Notes under the pieces: generated by a model
What the model was told of the DNA's origin: nothing
Seen by the model: the letters and a program-made list of their open reading frames with translations, nothing else
Databases searched by the model: none
Shown here: positions 30,752 through 41,297 of the stretch, one piece after another
How positions within the stretch are numbered: the stretch's first letter is position 1
Layout of the letters: each line of letters opens with the position of its first letter
Origin: Candidatus Jingweiarchaeum tengchongense
GTDB taxonomy: Archaea > Nanobdellota > Nanobdellia > Jingweiarchaeales > Jingweiarchaeaceae
Assembly (NCBI GenBank): GCA_025920705.1
Contig: JAPDLJ010000003.1
Span: 31,463 to 95,462 of the forward strand
Length of the DNA: 64,000 nt
Direction of reading: 5' to 3'
Program-made: the position numbers and the translations under genes

Positions 30752-31606
30752 TTATTTTATCCCTGCTGGAATTTCTAGATCAGTAACATTAACATAATCT
30801 ACCCTTTCGATGATGATATATCCTTCAGCATAACCTGCTTCGCTACCTGTCCTAATAATACTTTCTAATAAGATACCATGCTCGCTCTCAAAACAAATAG
30901 AAGCGTTTATATCCGGCATAAATTTTGTAGCATTTGGATATATTATCTCACCCAATTTCTTTATACCAATTGGGTTATAATAAAAACCAATTTTTTCACA
31001 ATTTTTTTCAGCAATCGTTTTGTTTCCAAGATACTTTATTTCAATTAATGGCAGTGAGGAAAAATATTTGTAGATATCTGGATTCAAAAGTTCTAAAATA
31101 TCCTTTCTTTTTATTGTGGATGTGCTGCAGTTCCACGGAAGCTCATCCAGACCAATACAACCAAGTGAAACATCACTGATATTTCCACGTGCACAATCAA
31201 TCACTTTACCTGCCTCTTCGTATGAAAATACTTCACATGGAATTGTATAGTTCTCTTGTGTTTTATTTCCAGAAATCATCCGAGCAATTTTAAACAACAT
31301 ATTAGAAATTTCTTCAAAACTGAAGTCCTTTGATATGTTTATCACCTTCATGCTTTTTCTTTCACCATTTTTTCTACTCAAATTAAATTCCAATTCAATT
31401 ACGTTCTCTGTAAAAGGATCATGTATCTTTAACACCATTCTACCATCCAAACTCAAAGATTCAGTTTCATTAAATTTTTTAGAAGCTTTATTCACTATGT
31501 TTCTAGCCTCGTTTGATTCTCTACTTAGGACAAAGATAAAACTACCAATTACTACAACACCCAACAGTAAAACTATAATGATGGGTACAATTGCTTTTTT
31601 GTTCAT
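30752..31606 (-). CDS. N-terminally anchored exported protein, unknown function
   Basis: The 284-residue product has one N-terminal membrane helix (about 5-27), then an extracellular domain with sequons and about six cysteines (IPCEVF, IDCARG, LGCIGL, WNCSTS, KNCEKI, SICFES). The two halves alternate beta strands in a manner similar to LolA/outer-membrane-lipoprotein-sorting folds (LDGRMVLKI, SMKVINI, IEIKYLGNKTIAEKNCEKI), which occur in archaeal envelope proteins. That similarity is weak by eye. It lies between the 16S gene and tRNA-Ala on the same strand, inside what would be the rRNA spacer. Confidence 0.7.
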   Translation of the reverse strand: MNKKAIVPIIIVLLLGVVVIGSFIFVLSRESNEARNIVNKASKKFNETESLSLDGRMVLKIHDPFTENVIELEFNLSRKNGERKSMKVINISKDFSFEEISNMLFKIARMISGNKTQENYTIPCEVFSYEEAGKVIDCARGNISDVSLGCIGLDELPWNCSTSTIKRKDILELLNPDIYKYFSSLPLIEIKYLGNKTIAEKNCEKIGFYYNPIGIKKLGEIIYPNATKFMPDINASICFESEHGILLESIIRTGSEAGYAEGYIIIERVDYVNVTDLEIPAGIK

Positions 31607-31701
31607 AGTCTATTAATAATTTTTATCATTTAAATCTATTATTAGAAGAAATTGTCCTACTACTTAGTAGATTAAATTGAAACAAGTTTCAGAATAAAGT
31701 T

Positions 31702-31719
31702 TTGGTGCCTAACTAGAAA
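31702..31719 (-). repeat. 3' arm of the 16S rRNA processing stem
   Basis: ttggtgcctaactagaaa pairs with 33261-33282. The helices are CTAGAAA/TTTCTAG, CCTA/TAGG and TTGGTG/CACCAA, with a 3-base AAA bulge on the 5' arm. This resembles the bulged helices cut by the archaeal splicing endonuclease. Confidence 0.6.
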
Positions 31720-31725
31720 ATAAAA

Positions 31726-33244
<1,519 letters not shown>

Positions 33245-33260
33245 GCGCAAGGCCTACTTC

Positions 33261-33282
33261 TTTCTAGCTAGGTTTCACCAAC
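33261..33282 (-). repeat. 5' arm of the 16S rRNA processing stem
   Basis: The plus strand tttctagctaggtttcacca, continuing by two bases, is the partner of 31702-31719. It contains the extra three bases that form the bulge. Confidence 0.6.
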
Positions 33283-33460
33283 TACATTATACTGAGATAT
33301 CTTACCTCAGTACTCATGATTTTAGCCACAGATGGAGAACAGCTTTTCATAATTCGAATTTTATTCGAACTTCTAAGCCAACGCCGCCATTATCTGTGGC
33401 ATCCATTTATAAATCTTACCCAATATATAAATCTTACGTTTTCCCTTATAAGCTTTTCCC
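33283..33460 (-). promoter_or_regulatory. 16S rRNA leader with tandem TATA boxes
   Basis: There is no gene here. Reading toward 16S, three TATA elements follow each other: GCTTATAAGG after a GAAAA BRE (about 33444-33456), and two copies of GTAAGATTTATA (complements at 33408-33419 and 33426-33437, 18 bases apart). The leader then forms a long hairpin from complementary agccacagat/atctgtggc arms (about 33320 and 33392) and a short one (ACTGAGGTAAGATATCTCAGT region). Multiple promoters are common for rRNA genes. Confidence 0.6.
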
Positions 33461-33534
33461 ATCATTTTTCTCATTGACTCATCGTATCAAAATTTTTTTA
33501 AATCAAAATATAAGATTTAAAACTTGGTGAGAAC

Positions 33535-33624
33535 ATGGCAAAGAAAAAGGCAAAAAAGAAAAAACAACTTTACTACAAAGGTAAAGAAGTTAAATCTGAA
33601 GCAGTCAGTCCCTGTTGTAAATAA
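33535..33624 (+). CDS. Lysine-rich 29-residue micro-protein with C-terminal CCK
   Basis: The ATG at 33535 is preceded by a strong SD (GGTGAG, 33526-33531) and an AT-rich TATA-like run. The product is MAKKKAKKKKQ.. followed by a short segment ending SPCCK. Eleven of its 29 residues are lysine. The position, SD and codon use support a real gene despite its size. A nucleic-acid or ribosome-binding role is plausible from charge only. Its last 20 bases overlap the convergent priS gene. Confidence 0.55.
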   Translation: MAKKKAKKKKQLYYKGKEVKSEAVSPCCK

Positions 33625-34417
33625 AGTTTGGTATGCATTTTTTATTTTTTAATGGATCAAAATTTTCAATCTCTTTGAATTTCAGAGGAATACAAATCCT
33701 TGAGACCATTCCATGGAGTGAAAAAGGTAATCTAATCAATCGCATTTCACCGATCGTAACCCATTCATCAATTGCAAAACCCTTTTTCAAAATTTCGTCT
33801 GCAATTTTCTTCCTTTCTTCTTTCCTCAAGAAATATGCATTCTTATCAAGCACGTGTAAGTGAATTCCTCTTCCAGAATATGTAAGTTTTATTTTAGAGA
33901 AATTTTTTTTCAATTCATCATAAAGCTTGATTGCTTGTCTTTTCACAATACCAAACTCAAACATACAGAAACTGAGACCCTGTTTTTTCATCATCTTTTT
34001 TTCTATATCCCCATGGTACGGACATTTAACATTTTCAGGATCGATGTCAAACGCAAGTTCTTGTCCAATGAAATTCTTGCAATCAAAACATTTTTTATGC
34101 CCAAGTTCACATTTTCTGCAAATTTCCAATTTATCATATATATTTCTATCGTAATAAACACTCTCAGGTAAAAACCTCAATATTTTTCTTTTTAGATCAA
34201 ATAGATTTTTATGATCATCAATTATGATCGTGTCATTTGCTATTCTTTTGAATTCTTCTGGAAAGATTTTGGTGTGCCTACCAATGATGCAAGCAAAAAC
34301 TGTACTTTTCCTATCTTTTAACCAATTTGCTACGCCTTTTAAATTAAATTCATCCTCATAAAATTCTTTTCTTTCCTCGAGTGAAGAATATCTCATTCCT
34401 TTTGGCAATTTATACAT
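33605..34417 (-). CDS. priS: DNA primase small (catalytic) subunit PriS
   Basis: The 270-residue product carries the archaeal/eukaryotic primase landmarks. These are an N-terminal YYxxxF-like block (FYEDEFNLKGVANWL), a zinc-binding cysteine cluster (CRKCELGHKKCFDCK), the catalytic FDIDPENVKCPYHG acidic motif, the SGRGIHLHV motif, and RLPFSLHGMVSR. It synthesises RNA/DNA primers with PriL, which is not in this window. It is shorter than typical PriS (about 330-400 residues), mainly at the C-terminus and in the helical insertion. An SD (GTGATCC) matching the 16S tail lies ahead of the ATG, four bases after the stop of the 1097-residue surface gene. Confidence 0.88.
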   Translation of the reverse strand: MYKLPKGMRYSSLEERKEFYEDEFNLKGVANWLKDRKSTVFACIIGRHTKIFPEEFKRIANDTIIIDDHKNLFDLKRKILRFLPESVYYDRNIYDKLEICRKCELGHKKCFDCKNFIGQELAFDIDPENVKCPYHGDIEKKMMKKQGLSFCMFEFGIVKRQAIKLYDELKKNFSKIKLTYSGRGIHLHVLDKNAYFLRKEERKKIADEILKKGFAIDEWVTIGEMRLIRLPFSLHGMVSRICIPLKFKEIENFDPLKNKKCIPNFIYNRD

Positions 34418-34421
34418 AGGA

Positions 34422-37400
34422 TCACTTCTTTGTTTTTTCAGCCCTTATCTTTTCAAGTTTTTCATTCAAAATTCTTATCTTGTTCTCCCTTTCAACAATA
34501 TCTTCTTGATATTTCCTCATCATATTCTCAAAGCTCTTCTCATCAATCATTCCCTTGTAATACTGCGCTTCAGTTTTTATCTTCAAATCCTTAAGTTTCT
34601 TAATTTCTTCTTCAAATTTTTTTATCTCCAACAAAGTTCTCTTTTCTTTGTAGAAAGGTAATCTTATCAAAATAGATCGATAAAAAATCGTGGTAACCAG
34701 AAGCCCAATGACAAAAAAATAAAAGTATTTTTCTAGAAATCCTTTCATCGTCTCTTGTGCTTTGATCACAATTACCTTTGTTCCATGATTTTCATACATG
34801 TCCAATGCATTGAAGCTTAATGTAAAATTACCAATCTCTTTTGTTGTATACTCAGTGGCGTAGATACCACCCTCTTGTTCTATCAGTGGAATGATACCTT
34901 GAGGAGAAAAAACAGATACATTTGCATTACTTACAACTTCACCATTTTCATAACTTAGCTTTACAACAATCTTAAATTTCTCTTCATATTTTACAATATC
35001 TTTTTCAGGAGACAATAACTGTAAAATTATGTTAGCTGGTAGTACAACAATTCTTGTGAAATTACCACCACCAAATGTTTTTCCCCCCTCATTTTTTATT
35101 ACCTGGACAGAAATCATCCAAAATCCAAGCGCATCATTATAATTAATCGTATAATTTCCATTATAAATTCCATTTTCAATCTCTAATAATGGAACCCCTA
35201 TTTTTTCTTGTCCATAAATAAATAAAGTGGCAGTTGCATTTGCCCCGCTTACTGGTAAATAGTTTGTTGTTACATTTACAGTGATATTTATCATTTCACC
35301 TCTTTTAAAATTCTGTTCAATTTCAGGTACTAAAAATGTCACATTGTAAATCGATGTACTCGAAAGCACAACTTCTTTCATCGAACTCCAACTTCCAGCA
35401 TTTCCAAAATTATCTGTTGCATCTACCTTTATTTCCCACATTCCTTCAGGGTCAGAAAAGCTTATCCAATATTGATAATCAAATCTACCATCTTGAGTGG
35501 TGTTCAATTTTTTTGATATGCTCCAATTCCCATTTTTGAATGTGATTATGACACTAAAATTATTTGTTTTATTGTCAGAATAAAAAACATTGCCAGCAAT
35601 GCGCATCAGTTCATTTTTCTCATAAACATCCTTATCCATCTGCACAAATATATTCAAATTTTGTTTTGTTGTGTAACAGCTTGTGATGATACAACCATAT
35701 GGACAATTTGTCCTTGATCTTTCTGCACAAACACCACCAATCGTTGGACAATACCTTTTGACGAGATAGCCAGCATTACAAACTTCAGGACAATCAGCAT
35801 CTGAACAACAATAAAGTTCACTGCACTTCTTTTCAACGCAGACATTGTTCACGCAAATCCTATTCGTTGGACATGGGCAGATTGTGCAATTAAATTCCCA
35901 GCTCCCAGATTTGCAAACCATTTGGTCTTTGCAAGTTCCTTGCGAATAACAAGTATAGTTGCTACAACACTCTGATAAGAAACAAAGATAGTAACCATCC
36001 AAACAACATTTTTTTGTATTTTTATTATAACAATAGCTACCACAGACTCCCTCTTCGATTGAATTTCCACAGCAACCATAACCACTAATCCAAGTATAAT
36101 TATAGAAAGAGCAGCAATTCGCATCGCTTTCAATGACTGATTCGTTACAACAATCTTTCGGGCAATTCAAACTTGTTTCCCCATTATCACAAATACCATC
36201 TCCACATGTAGCAGGAGGGATAATAATACTAAATGTTCTTTTTTCACTTTCTCTTAAATTTCCAGCCGTATCTCTACATTTAATATACCATGTGTGATTT
36301 CCAATCGATATCCCATTTATCGTGAAAGTAGTTAATGTATTATTGACCACAGATACATTTGTTTGGTTTAAACCCAAATCTAGAAATATATTACAAGTGA
36401 ATTTTGTGAACATATCATCTGTTGCGATAAAAGTGAAATTCAGGTTTTGTGATGTAGTTATAGTTGAATTTTCTGGTGAAATTAAATTGATTAAGGGCGC
36501 ATTGACATCACAAATGAACTTTAGTCCAATTATACTGTGATTCATGTTTCCAGAAGTATCGTTTGCCCATGTATCTGTCCAATTGTATTCTTTTGATTCA
36601 GCACATATTCCAATCCGATAGAATTCATCTCCATTTCTGTTCGTTGAATAATTTACACTATTTATCGTAAAATAAACAAGAGAAACATTCACATTATCTT
36701 TAACCGTCTGATTTAATTTTATTGCTGAATTGCTGATAGTGGGTGTGGCATTTGCATCCGGATAAATTATCGGCGCTTCTGTGTCTAGTGGTAAAATTGT
36801 AATTTGAACTTTTGAAGAGGCTGAAGTTGGTGAATCTGAATAAATCGAAGTGCCATTACAAGCAATTAAATTTGTTGATGGTTTGTTTGCCAATAGTGTT
36901 AAATTTATACTTTTTATTATATTTGGAGGCACAATTGTGATTAATTCCTTAGGATTTTTTTCTCCAGGTCCCAATAAAATATTTTTATATGGATCAGATT
37001 CAGAACCAATGATGTACCAATTAGTAATATTTGGTGCATATACAGCATAGGGATAGACAAAAATACAGGAGCCACCATCACAGATCATACTACAAGTAAT
37101 GTTATATGTTGAGCCGTTTATCCAGTTTTGTGGGGTTGTTGGGTAAGTGAGATTAACTTTTAAAAATCCAAGTGGTGTTTCTGGAACATCAACTTTACTT
37201 AGACAGGAATCACTTCCAAAGTAATGCGTAAATTGTTTTTGAGAGGAAGTCGGATTAAAGGCATATATCCTCTCTACTAATGTGTAGTTTGCTTCGACCC
37301 AATATGCTTCCACGTTACAAGTGCTGTTTATTTGTATAACATCGCTGCTAGAGATTTTTGTTTCCGTCGTCTTACAAATTTCATTAATTATACCTTCTTT

Positions 37401-37715
37401 CTCTTTGTACAATCCAAATGAAACATTTATTCCATAACCTCTAAAATATCCAGAGAAATTTATTTTCTCATTTATTAATATACCATTTGCACCTTCTGGA
37501 ACTTGCTTTCTGAAGGTTAAATTCACCGTACTATTTGGTTCTATTCTTATTGTGGTATTTTCGCACGTGCCTAAGCTTGGATATTCTCTACTCAAATACC
37601 AAGTGTATGGAAAAGTGCCAACACCAATTTCATAGTAGGTAGTAGTAGCATACGAGTATCTAATGAACGTAAGTAAAAATAAAAGTGAATATATCAGCAA
37701 GATATGCCTTCCCAT
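34422..37715 (-). CDS. 1097-residue anchored surface protein with Cys-rich core and cytoplasmic coiled-coil tail
   Basis: The product has a signal peptide (about 1-23) followed by Ig/CARDB-like domains (about 25-490). A cysteine-rich region comes next (about 500-690), opening with CGDGICDNGETS..CPKDCC and holding many CC and CxxC pairs. Three further Ig/MG2-like domains follow (about 700-970), then a membrane helix (about 983-1004) and a charged coiled-coil tail. The tail contains LKIKTEAQYYKGMIDEKSFENMM, almost the same as in the 105-residue protein at 44844. The sequence is sequon-rich. It is likely an envelope protein that reports or connects to the cytoplasm through the tail. It is divergent from a KaiC-like gene and upstream of priS, which it may be co-transcribed with. 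Confidence 0.85.
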   Translation of the reverse strand: MGRHILLIYSLLFLLTFIRYSYATTTYYEIGVGTFPYTWYLSREYPSLGTCENTTIRIEPNSTVNLTFRKQVPEGANGILINEKINFSGYFRGYGINVSFGLYKEKEGIINEICKTTETKISSSDVIQINSTCNVEAYWVEANYTLVERIYAFNPTSSQKQFTHYFGSDSCLSKVDVPETPLGFLKVNLTYPTTPQNWINGSTYNITCSMICDGGSCIFVYPYAVYAPNITNWYIIGSESDPYKNILLGPGEKNPKELITIVPPNIIKSINLTLLANKPSTNLIACNGTSIYSDSPTSASSKVQITILPLDTEAPIIYPDANATPTISNSAIKLNQTVKDNVNVSLVYFTINSVNYSTNRNGDEFYRIGICAESKEYNWTDTWANDTSGNMNHSIIGLKFICDVNAPLINLISPENSTITTSQNLNFTFIATDDMFTKFTCNIFLDLGLNQTNVSVVNNTLTTFTINGISIGNHTWYIKCRDTAGNLRESEKRTFSIIIPPATCGDGICDNGETSLNCPKDCCNESVIESDANCCSFYNYTWISGYGCCGNSIEEGVCGSYCYNKNTKKCCLDGYYLCFLSECCSNYTCYSQGTCKDQMVCKSGSWEFNCTICPCPTNRICVNNVCVEKKCSELYCCSDADCPEVCNAGYLVKRYCPTIGGVCAERSRTNCPYGCIITSCYTTKQNLNIFVQMDKDVYEKNELMRIAGNVFYSDNKTNNFSVIITFKNGNWSISKKLNTTQDGRFDYQYWISFSDPEGMWEIKVDATDNFGNAGSWSSMKEVVLSSTSIYNVTFLVPEIEQNFKRGEMINITVNVTTNYLPVSGANATATLFIYGQEKIGVPLLEIENGIYNGNYTINYNDALGFWMISVQVIKNEGGKTFGGGNFTRIVVLPANIILQLLSPEKDIVKYEEKFKIVVKLSYENGEVVSNANVSVFSPQGIIPLIEQEGGIYATEYTTKEIGNFTLSFNALDMYENHGTKVIVIKAQETMKGFLEKYFYFFVIGLLVTTIFYRSILIRLPFYKEKRTLLEIKKFEEEIKKLKDLKIKTEAQYYKGMIDEKSFENMMRKYQEDIVERENKIRILNEKLEKIRAEKTKK

Positions 37716-37719
37716 AAAC

Positions 37720-37735
37720 TTACTTAATTAAGTAA
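37720..37735. repeat. 16-bp perfect palindrome in a divergent promoter
   Basis: ttacttaattaagtaa sits in the 52-base gap between the divergent surface-protein gene (start 37715) and the KaiC-like gene (start 37768), next to a TATA-like gtatatattt. In AT-rich DNA such dyads arise easily, but the position is right for a shared operator. Confidence 0.4.
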
Positions 37736-37767
37736 AGTATATATTTTTAGTTTTTCATTCTTAAATT

Positions 37768-38499
37768 ATGACACTTGTAAGTTCTGGAATTCCTGGACTC
37801 GATGAGCTGGTTTATGGCGGAATTGAAAGAGGTTCGATTGTTCTCGTGAGCGGCAGCTGTGGAGCCGGTAAAACGATATTTGGTATGCAATTTATTTATG
37901 AAGCATTAAACAGAGGTGAGAAATGTGCTTTTATTTCATTAGAAGAACCGGTTGAAAGAGTTAGAAAGTATTTTTCAAAATTTGGATATGAGATAAATAA
38001 ATTTGAGAAAGAGAAGAAACTCCTCATTCTACATATCGAACCAAATGAAATCGCTTCAAAAATTGAATTCCAGACAAAGAAAAAGAAGATGCTGGCAGTA
38101 AACATAAGACAGACACCGATATTCTTCTCAAAAGAAGATAAGATTGATCGGATCGTAATAGATTCAGTATCAGCGCTTGAATCAGCATTTACAGAAAAAA
38201 AGACATATCGTCTTTATATTCACGAGTTATTCAAAAATCTTCGTAGCACAGGAGCAACTTGTCTTGTTTTAACTGAGACATATGGAAAAGAGGATAGATA
38301 CAGTAGGAGTGGTGTCGAAGAATTCTTAGCAGATGGAGTCATCGTTCTATATCACTTCAAACATGGAAATCAAAGATTAAGGGCAATTGAAATAGTAAAA
38401 ATGCGTGGGAGCAAACATTCGAATAAGATAGTACCCTTCAATATCACTGAAAATGGTATAAAGGTATATCCAACAGAAGAGGTTTATACTAATCTTTGA
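37768..38499 (+). CDS. KaiC-like RecA-superfamily ATPase (copy 1)
   Basis: The 243-residue single-domain KaiC/RadA-type protein has SSGIPGLDELVYGGIERGS, Walker A GSCGAGKT (29-36), the catalytic acidic block ISLEEPVERV, and Walker B RIVIDSVSALE. The C-terminal KMRGSKHSN motif matches the K-M-R-x-x-x-H/S signature of this class. Archaeal KaiC-like proteins act in signalling, archaellum assembly (FlaH) and DNA repair. The paralogue cannot be assigned to one role. It overlaps the convergent copy 2 by 11 bases. Confidence 0.85.
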   Translation: MTLVSSGIPGLDELVYGGIERGSIVLVSGSCGAGKTIFGMQFIYEALNRGEKCAFISLEEPVERVRKYFSKFGYEINKFEKEKKLLILHIEPNEIASKIEFQTKKKKMLAVNIRQTPIFFSKEDKIDRIVIDSVSALESAFTEKKTYRLYIHELFKNLRSTGATCLVLTETYGKEDRYSRSGVEEFLADGVIVLYHFKHGNQRLRAIEIVKMRGSKHSNKIVPFNITENGIKVYPTEEVYTNL

Positions 38500-39172
38500 A
38501 GAGTATGCCAATGAACTTTATTCCTTCTTTTGTTAACTTAAATTCGAACCAACTTGTTTCATGGAAGAATCCTTTTATGTAGAGAATTCTAAAAAATCTA
38601 CTTACACCTTCACTCTCATCACTAATTTTGAATTCAAATACCCCATCAAAAAAGTAACTTAACATGTCTATCACTTCTTTTGGATGTATTGTTTCTAGCA
38701 AAAAGAACGCACATATCTTATTCTCCTCGAATTTTTCGATCTGATCTTGGATGAATTTTAATGTCTGCTCAGCTCCGTTATATATAATTGATGTTGAGAG
38801 TGTATCAAAAAAGAAATAGAATTTACCTATTTCACTTATTTTTTCACTGATTAAAATACTGAGTTCATTCAAGTTTCTTATGTCAACTACATTTTCTTCA
38901 CCATGTTTTTTTGCCTCTGCACAAATGAAATAAAGCAAATTATTTTTTTCATACTCACTTAAATTCCAGTTAAATTCTCTCTTCACAATTTCTTTTATTT
39001 CTTCCGGCGAATCTTCAGTACAGACATAAACGCATTTTTTACCTTTGTCTAAAAAATCCTTCATCAAACTCAAACAGAAGGAGCTCTTACCGCTTCCGCT
39101 TGGTCCACGTAATAAATAAATGTCTTCTTTGAACCCACCTTGTATTAATTTGTTTAAGTCATTCAACACCAT
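38489..39172 (-). CDS. KaiC-like RecA-superfamily ATPase (copy 2, divergent)
   Basis: The 227-residue product has LNDLNKLIQGGFKEDIYLL in place of the usual GIPGLD start, Walker A GPSGSGKS (23-30), an acidic block VCTEDSPEEI, and Walker B FYFFFDTLSTSII. The C-terminal KMR..H motif is not evident, so the protein is the most altered of the three. It is oriented opposite to its neighbours, overlapping copy 1 at the 3' end and sharing a 46-base divergent promoter gap with copy 3. Confidence 0.8.
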   Translation of the reverse strand: MVLNDLNKLIQGGFKEDIYLLRGPSGSGKSSFCLSLMKDFLDKGKKCVYVCTEDSPEEIKEIVKREFNWNLSEYEKNNLLYFICAEAKKHGEENVVDIRNLNELSILISEKISEIGKFYFFFDTLSTSIIYNGAEQTLKFIQDQIEKFEENKICAFFLLETIHPKEVIDMLSYFFDGVFEFKISDESEGVSRFFRILYIKGFFHETSWFEFKLTKEGIKFIGILFKD

Positions 39173-39218
39173 GTTAAAATAAATAACTTATAAATATATA
39201 AAAAATGTTATTTTAGAT

Positions 39219-39908
39219 ATGGCAAGAGTACCAAGCGGTATTCCTGGTCTTGATAGGTTCATCGGCAATGGTTTTGTTCCAGGTTCTATAAACTTAGTGA
39301 CTGGAAAGACAGGAACTGGAAAATCAATTTTCTGCGGACAATTCATTTACAAAGGAGCAATGGATTACAACGAACCTGGAATTTACATCACAACAGAGCA
39401 AACAGCCAATGAACTTCGAGGTGATTTTAAAGAATCATTTGGTTGGGATTTTGCAATGCTAGAAAGAATGGGTAAAGTTGCGATACTTGAAGTTAAACCA
39501 TACGAGATTAGACCGCTGATAAACATATTGGAAAGTGTAATCACGAAGATAGGCGCAAGAAGGGCAGTTATAGATTCCGAAACTGTGTTCGGTCTTTACT
39601 TGAAAGATAAATACTTGGCAAGAAAGGAAATGTGGGAAGTGATGAATATATTAAAAGAATATGGTATTACAACACTTATCACTGCACAGATCCTTGAGGA
39701 GAGTGAGGGGTTAAGTAGGTTTGGCGTAATTGAATTTATGGTTGATTCAATCATCGTGCTTCGCTATATGGCATTAGCAGAAAAATTTAAAAGAAATTTA
39801 ACAATAAGAAAAATGAGAAGGACGAAGCACAGCGAAGAAATTCATCCGATTGTAATATCAAATCAAGGAATTGTTGTTTATTCTCCATCAGAAGCGCTGG
39901 GTAAGTGA
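39219..39908 (+). CDS. KaiC-like RecA-superfamily ATPase (copy 3)
   Basis: The 229-residue product has PSGIPGLDRFIGNGFVPGS, Walker A GKTGTGKS (29-36), ITTEQTANELRGDF as the acidic block, Walker B RAVIDSETVFGL, and the C-terminal RKMRRTKHSEE signature. All expected ATPase parts are intact. A TATA-like tataaatatata lies just upstream. It ends one base before the stop of the convergent FAD dehydrogenase gene. Confidence 0.85.
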   Translation: MARVPSGIPGLDRFIGNGFVPGSINLVTGKTGTGKSIFCGQFIYKGAMDYNEPGIYITTEQTANELRGDFKESFGWDFAMLERMGKVAILEVKPYEIRPLINILESVITKIGARRAVIDSETVFGLYLKDKYLARKEMWEVMNILKEYGITTLITAQILEESEGLSRFGVIEFMVDSIIVLRYMALAEKFKRNLTIRKMRRTKHSEEIHPIVISNQGIVVYSPSEALGK

Positions 39909-41237
39909 TTAAATACTATTCATTATTCCGCGAGCAGCGATGATGCCAGTCGCGGCTGCACCAACGATTCCCCTACTCACTCCAGCGCCATCGCCAGCAA
40001 CATAAACATTTTTAATATTTGTCTCAAGATTCTTGTCTGTGATCACACGCATCGCGTAAAATTTTATTTCAGGCGCATACAATATTGTGGAATCGTCTGA
40101 GACACCAGGTATTACTCTGTCTAATTTGTCCAGACCTTCAACAATGTCGGTTACGATTCGATGTGGTAAAGCCATGCTTATATCACCTGGTGTGGCATCT
40201 AAGAGTGTTGGCGAAACATTACTTCTCTTTATTCTTTCCCATGTACTTCTCTTTCCAGATCTTAAATCAACAAGTCTTTGAATTAATGGTTTGCCGCCAC
40301 CAATTGTTGTTGTTAACTTAGCAATACTCTCACCATATGCATGTGTGTTTTCAACTGGTTGAGTCAAATTTACTTGGACAAGAAATGCGAAGTTTGTGTT
40401 TTGAGTTCTTATGTCCTTCCTAGAGTGACCATTTACCAAGACATATTTTTCATACTCTTCCTTTATTACATAACCATAAGGTGAAGTGCAAAATGTTCTT
40501 ACAAAATCATCATATGTTGGTGTTCTTATGTGGAACTTTGGATCCCAATTCACACTCGTTACTTCTTCCATCACTTTTGCCGGCACTTCCACTCTTACGC
40601 CGACATCAACAGGATTGAACTTTTTCTTTATTCCCAACTTTTCAGAAATTTTTTCGAGCCAATTTGAATTGCTTCTCCCACAAGCGATTATTAGTTTATC
40701 AAAATTTATCTTTTCATTTTTACCATTTCTTTTATATGACACGTATCGCTCTTTATTAATCACTAAATCAGTAGCTTCACAATTTATTAGAAATTTTACA
40801 CCATTTTTTTCCAATTTTGTTTTAATCGATTCGATTACTTTTGGTAAACAATCAGAACCAATATGGAGCTGGTCTGTTGGGATAAATTTTATCCCAGCTT
40901 TTATTGATCTCCTCTCAAGTTCATCTTCCATTCTCTTGTTATTTAAATCTTCATTCTCGACTCCGTTTTCAAGGAATATCTCTTTAATGTAATCTAATAA
41001 TTTTCTTGCTTCATCGTCATGCATAAATTCATATAAATTCCCGCCAACCATTGGACTAAAAATTAGCTTTCCATCTGAGAAAAGACCCGCACCACCAATA
41101 CCATAAAAAACATTTTGTGTCCTATCCTTAACATCATTCCCCTTTTCGAGGATGATGACTTCTATGTTTTTGTTCTTAGAAAGCTCATGTGCAGCAAATA
41201 GACCAGCAGGTCCAGCTCCAATGATGCAGACTCTCAA
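39909..41237 (-). CDS. FAD-dependent dehydrogenase (COG2509-like)
   Basis: The 442-residue flavoprotein has an N-terminal Rossmann dinucleotide motif (GAGPAGLFAAHEL, about 7-19), an acidic residue ending strand 2 (IILEKG), and GGAGLFSDGKL. A second FAD-contact strand (NVYVAGDGAGVSRGIVGAAATGIIAARG) lies near the C-terminus. This layout matches uncharacterised FAD dehydrogenases related to geranylgeranyl-reductase-like and BFD-type oxidoreductases. The substrate is unknown. The start codon is a TTG at 41237, with GAGGG about 6 bases upstream. It stands alone, convergent with the third KaiC-like gene. Confidence 0.85.
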   Translation of the reverse strand: MRVCIIGAGPAGLFAAHELSKNKNIEVIILEKGNDVKDRTQNVFYGIGGAGLFSDGKLIFSPMVGGNLYEFMHDDEARKLLDYIKEIFLENGVENEDLNNKRMEDELERRSIKAGIKFIPTDQLHIGSDCLPKVIESIKTKLEKNGVKFLINCEATDLVINKERYVSYKRNGKNEKINFDKLIIACGRSNSNWLEKISEKLGIKKKFNPVDVGVRVEVPAKVMEEVTSVNWDPKFHIRTPTYDDFVRTFCTSPYGYVIKEEYEKYVLVNGHSRKDIRTQNTNFAFLVQVNLTQPVENTHAYGESIAKLTTTIGGGKPLIQRLVDLRSGKRSTWERIKRSNVSPTLLDATPGDISMALPHRIVTDIVEGLDKLDRVIPGVSDDSTILYAPEIKFYAMRVITDKNLETNIKNVYVAGDGAGVSRGIVGAAATGIIAARGIMNSI

Positions 41238-41297
41238 AGTATTCCCTCAATTTTCAAGAATTTACCAATATTTAAATTTTATTTAACACAATTTTTA

